A stretch of DNA of 64,000 nucleotides, taken from an uncultured Bacilli bacterium. GTDB lineage: Bacteria > Bacillota_I > Bacilli_A > RFN20 > DUOF01. Under the pieces are notes generated by a model. It was not told the origin of the DNA and did not search any database. It was given only the letters and a program-made list of their open reading frames with translations. Made by a program: the position numbers and the translations under genes. The stretch lies in the NCBI GenBank assembly GCA_934183255.1, contig CAKPSD010000001.1, forward strand, positions 620,001 through 684,000, in the 5' to 3' direction. This document shows positions 61,906 to 64,000 of the stretch, piece by piece (the first letter of the stretch is position 1; every line of letters starts with the position of its first letter).

Positions 61906-63717
61906 TTATTTTTTAGCATCTTCTTTTTTTCTTTCAGTAGTATTTAAGATTTTCTTTCTCATACGATAACTATGAGGAGTAATTTCTACTAGTTCATCTT
62001 CATTAATATAGTCTAAGCAATATTCTAGTGACATAGCACGTGGTCTCTTTAATACAACTGTTGTATCTTTAGCAGCACTTCTCATATTTGTTAAGTTTTT
62101 AGCTTTTGCTACATTAACTGCTAAATCGTTATCGTGGTTATGTTCACCTACTATCATGCCTTCGTAAACATCTACTCCAGGTTCAATAAACATAATTCCT
62201 CTATCTTCAAGTTGTCCTATACCATAAGCTGTAGATTTACCTGCACACATAGATACTAGAACGCCATTTTTTCTTTCTCCAATATCAACATTTTCTCTTT
62301 CTCTATACTCTTTAAATGTATGGTTAATAATACCATATCCTTTAGTTAAAGTCATAAAGTCTGTTGTAAATCCTATTAATCCTCTTGAAGGAATTACATA
62401 GTTAACTCTAGTTTGACCATTGTTGCTAATCATGTTTTCCATAATAGCACCTCTAGTACCTAAAGATTCTATTACTCCACCAATTGAATCATCAGGACAT
62501 TCAATTTGTAAATCTTCAAATGGTTCACAAATAACTCCATCAATTTCTTTTAAGATAACTTGTGGTTTAGATACTTGAACTTCGAAGTTTTCTCTTCTCA
62601 TGTTTTCAATTAAAATTGATAAGTGAAGTTCTCCTCTTCCTGATACTTTCCAAGACTCTTTATTTTCAATTCTTTGTACTTTTAAACTAACATCTCTTTG
62701 AGTTTCTTTTAATAATCTTTCTTCTATTTTTCTAGCAGTAACATTCTTACCATCTAAGCCTGAGAATGGTGAATCATTTGTAGAGAAATTCATCTCTAGA
62801 GTTGGTTCATCAATTCTTAATAAAGGTAGTGGATCTATATGATTTAAATTACATAAAGTTTCACCAACACTAATGTCTGCTAAACCTGCAACTGCACAAA
62901 TATCTCCTGCACTTGCTTCTTCTATTTCTATTCTTTTTAAGCCCATATAGCCAAATAATTTTTGAACTCTAAATTGTTTTTGTGTACCATCTAATCTAAC
63001 ACATACAACTGTTTCATTAGCTCTAATTTTTCCTCTTGTTACTCTGCCAATACCAATTCTTCCTACATATTCATTATAGTCTAATAATGCAGGTTGGAAT
63101 TGTAGACTTGATTCACTATCCATGCTAGGTGCAGGAATGTATTTAATAATAGTTTCAAATATTGGATCCATTGTTTCTTTTTGAGTATCCAAATCTTCAC
63201 TATAACTAGATGTTCCTTTTAATCCTGAAGCGAATAAAATAGGAAAGTCAATTTGATCATCAGTTGCGCCTAAATCAATAAACAACTCATATACTTCATT
63301 TATTACTTCTTTGATTCTAGTATGTGGTCTATCTACTTTATTGATTACTACAATTGGTTTAACATTAGCTTCTAATGCTTTTCTTAATACGAATCTAGTT
63401 TGAGGCATTGTTCCTTCGTAAGCATCTACCACTAGTAAAACACCATCAACCATTTTCATAATTCTTTCTACTTCACCACCAAAATCAGCATGTCCTGGAG
63501 TATCAAGAATATTAATCTTATAATCCTTATATTTAATTGCAGTATTCTTAGCTAAAATAGTTATTCCTCTTTCTCTTTCTATATCATTAGAGTCCATAAC
63601 TCTTTCTGCTACTTGTTCATTATCTCTAAATGTTCCTGATTGTCTTAACAATTGGTCAACTAATGTTGTTTTACCATGGTCAACGTGAGCAATAATTGCT
63701 ATATTTCTTATATTCAT
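61906..63717 (-). CDS. typA: Ribosome-associated GTPase TypA/BipA
   Basis: EF-G-like GTPase that aids ribosome assembly, especially in the cold or under stress. The 603 residues contain G1 AHVDHGKTTLVDQLL, G2 ERERGITILAKN, G3 DTPGHADFGGEVERI, G4 NKVDRPHTR, then the EF-G-like domains and the TypA-specific C-terminus (GLIGFTTDFMTLTKGYGIIN). Downstream acidic-basic end KKEDAKK. TTGTAA (63775-63770) and TATAAT (63751-63746) lie in front. Confidence 0.97.
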   Translation of the reverse strand: MNIRNIAIIAHVDHGKTTLVDQLLRQSGTFRDNEQVAERVMDSNDIERERGITILAKNTAIKYKDYKINILDTPGHADFGGEVERIMKMVDGVLLVVDAYEGTMPQTRFVLRKALEANVKPIVVINKVDRPHTRIKEVINEVYELFIDLGATDDQIDFPILFASGLKGTSSYSEDLDTQKETMDPIFETIIKYIPAPSMDSESSLQFQPALLDYNEYVGRIGIGRVTRGKIRANETVVCVRLDGTQKQFRVQKLFGYMGLKRIEIEEASAGDICAVAGLADISVGETLCNLNHIDPLPLLRIDEPTLEMNFSTNDSPFSGLDGKNVTARKIEERLLKETQRDVSLKVQRIENKESWKVSGRGELHLSILIENMRRENFEVQVSKPQVILKEIDGVICEPFEDLQIECPDDSIGGVIESLGTRGAIMENMISNNGQTRVNYVIPSRGLIGFTTDFMTLTKGYGIINHTFKEYRERENVDIGERKNGVLVSMCAGKSTAYGIGQLEDRGIMFIEPGVDVYEGMIVGEHNHDNDLAVNVAKAKNLTNMRSAAKDTTVVLKRPRAMSLEYCLDYINEDELVEITPHSYRMRKKILNTTERKKEDAKK

Positions 63718-63745
63718 TTATATACACCTCAAATCCAACTTTCCT

Positions 63746-63775
63746 ATTATACTCCTATTTATTTTAAAATTACAA
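63746..63775 (-). promoter_or_regulatory. Promoter of typA
   Basis: On the minus strand TTGTAA and TATAAT are 18 bases apart; GAGGTG and the typA ATG follow. Confidence 0.65.
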
Positions 63776-63806
63776 ACTATTTATTATTTTTTATTAGCTA
63801 GCCTAA

Positions 63807-64000
63807 CTAAAATTCATCTATTGTTGTTTCTTTTTCTTCAACTTCATCTTGTTGTTTCTTTCTTCTCTTTAAGAAAATTATAAAGAAGAATAGAATGATT
63901 GCTATTATAAATATAAATGCTCCAATATATGCAATTGCATTGTTATTTTCTTCATCATCTTCTACTGTTTTTTGTCCAAACTTATTTAACTCATCTGAAT
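63807..64000 (-). CDS. C-terminal end of a membrane-anchored protein, partial
   Basis: The last 64 codons of a gene that continues past the window. A short acidic segment (TVEDDEENNN) leads into one membrane helix (AIAYIGAFIFIIAIILFFFI), then a basic stop-transfer KRRKKQQ and an acidic tail ending TTIDEF. The N-terminal part is therefore outside and this end inside the cell, a type I orientation. Nothing more can be said of its function. It ends 90 bases before typA starts. Confidence 0.7.
   Translation of the reverse strand, partial: SDELNKFGQKTVEDDEENNNAIAYIGAFIFIIAIILFFFIIFLKRRKKQQDEVEEKETTIDEF

Noticed and set aside
1..64000. CRISPR arrays, insertion sequences, prophage
   Set aside because: No regularly spaced repeats, transposase, integrase or phage structural genes were seen on either strand.

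Overview
The window is strongly AT-rich, gene-dense chromosomal DNA from a Firmicutes/Bacilli-type bacterium. Evidence for this is the ylo/ylq block (asp23-fakA-recG-plsX-rnc-ftsY-ylxM-ffh), dprA-topA, whiA, comFA-comFC, secA-prfB and an F-type ATP synthase operon with atpI/atpZ. Spore-type genes are present (CotJB, CotJC, a SpoIIQ-like LytM protein), but no complete sporulation locus is visible. UGA is a true stop codon (for example at 15913-15915, 16161-16163 and 58229-58231) and prfB is present, so the code is standard rather than mycoplasma code 4. The best guess is an uncultured, gut-type, low-GC Bacilli lineage near Erysipelotrichales/RF39. That placement is inference.

Layout. 1-5.1 kb (+): the 3' part of tex, then dprA and topA. 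5.1-13.8 kb (-): the SRP/lipid/recG block from a clear promoter at 13.8 kb. It lacks the fabD/fabG/acpP and smc genes found at this place in Bacillus. 13.9-16.5 kb (+): a three-gene, translationally coupled cassette with its own consensus promoter. It encodes a 652-residue protein with two HEPN-type R-x4-H motifs, an 83-residue nucleotidyltransferase-like protein without its active site, and a 113-residue HepT-like protein whose catalytic His is Ser. It ends just before a tRNA-Gly gene and is the best candidate here for an undescribed system. 16.8-23.8 kb: an SDR epimerase, a SUKH protein, whiA, malQ and ppdK. 23.8-33.3 kb: a VirD4/TraG-type ATPase, RlmD, an ArsB-like carrier, an ADP-ribosylglycohydrolase/ATP-grasp pair and a glycosyltransferase/acyltransferase pair. 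33.4-39.9 kb: rubrerythrin with an operator-like palindrome, spore coat genes, an RluA-type synthase, secG, and an operon of lipoproteins (thioredoxin-like and rhodanese-like) with two membrane proteins. 39.9-47.7 kb (-): uvrB, ctp, yitT, prfB and secA. 47.7-51.6 kb: cold-shock protein, comFC, comFA, GNAT and the yigZ family. 51.6-54.2 kb (-): two tandem paralogous surface proteins ending in VirB2/TrbC-like hairpins, then the SpoIIQ-like protein. 54.3-61.2 kb (-): atpC-D-G-A-H-F-E-B-I-Z and rpiB. 61.4-64 kb (-): a small exported protein, typA and the end of a membrane-anchored protein.

How the genes fit together. FakA and PlsX without neighbouring fatty-acid synthesis genes suggest growth on exogenous fatty acids. 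The ATP synthase c subunit carries Glu32 and Glu65, the two-carboxylate arrangement known from a Na+-driven rotor, so sodium coupling is likely. VirD4 and the VirB2-like pair suggest a conserved, non-mobile secretion or surface apparatus. Most transcription units begin with near-consensus sigma-A promoters with 17-18 base spacers and end in clear hairpin/T-run terminators.
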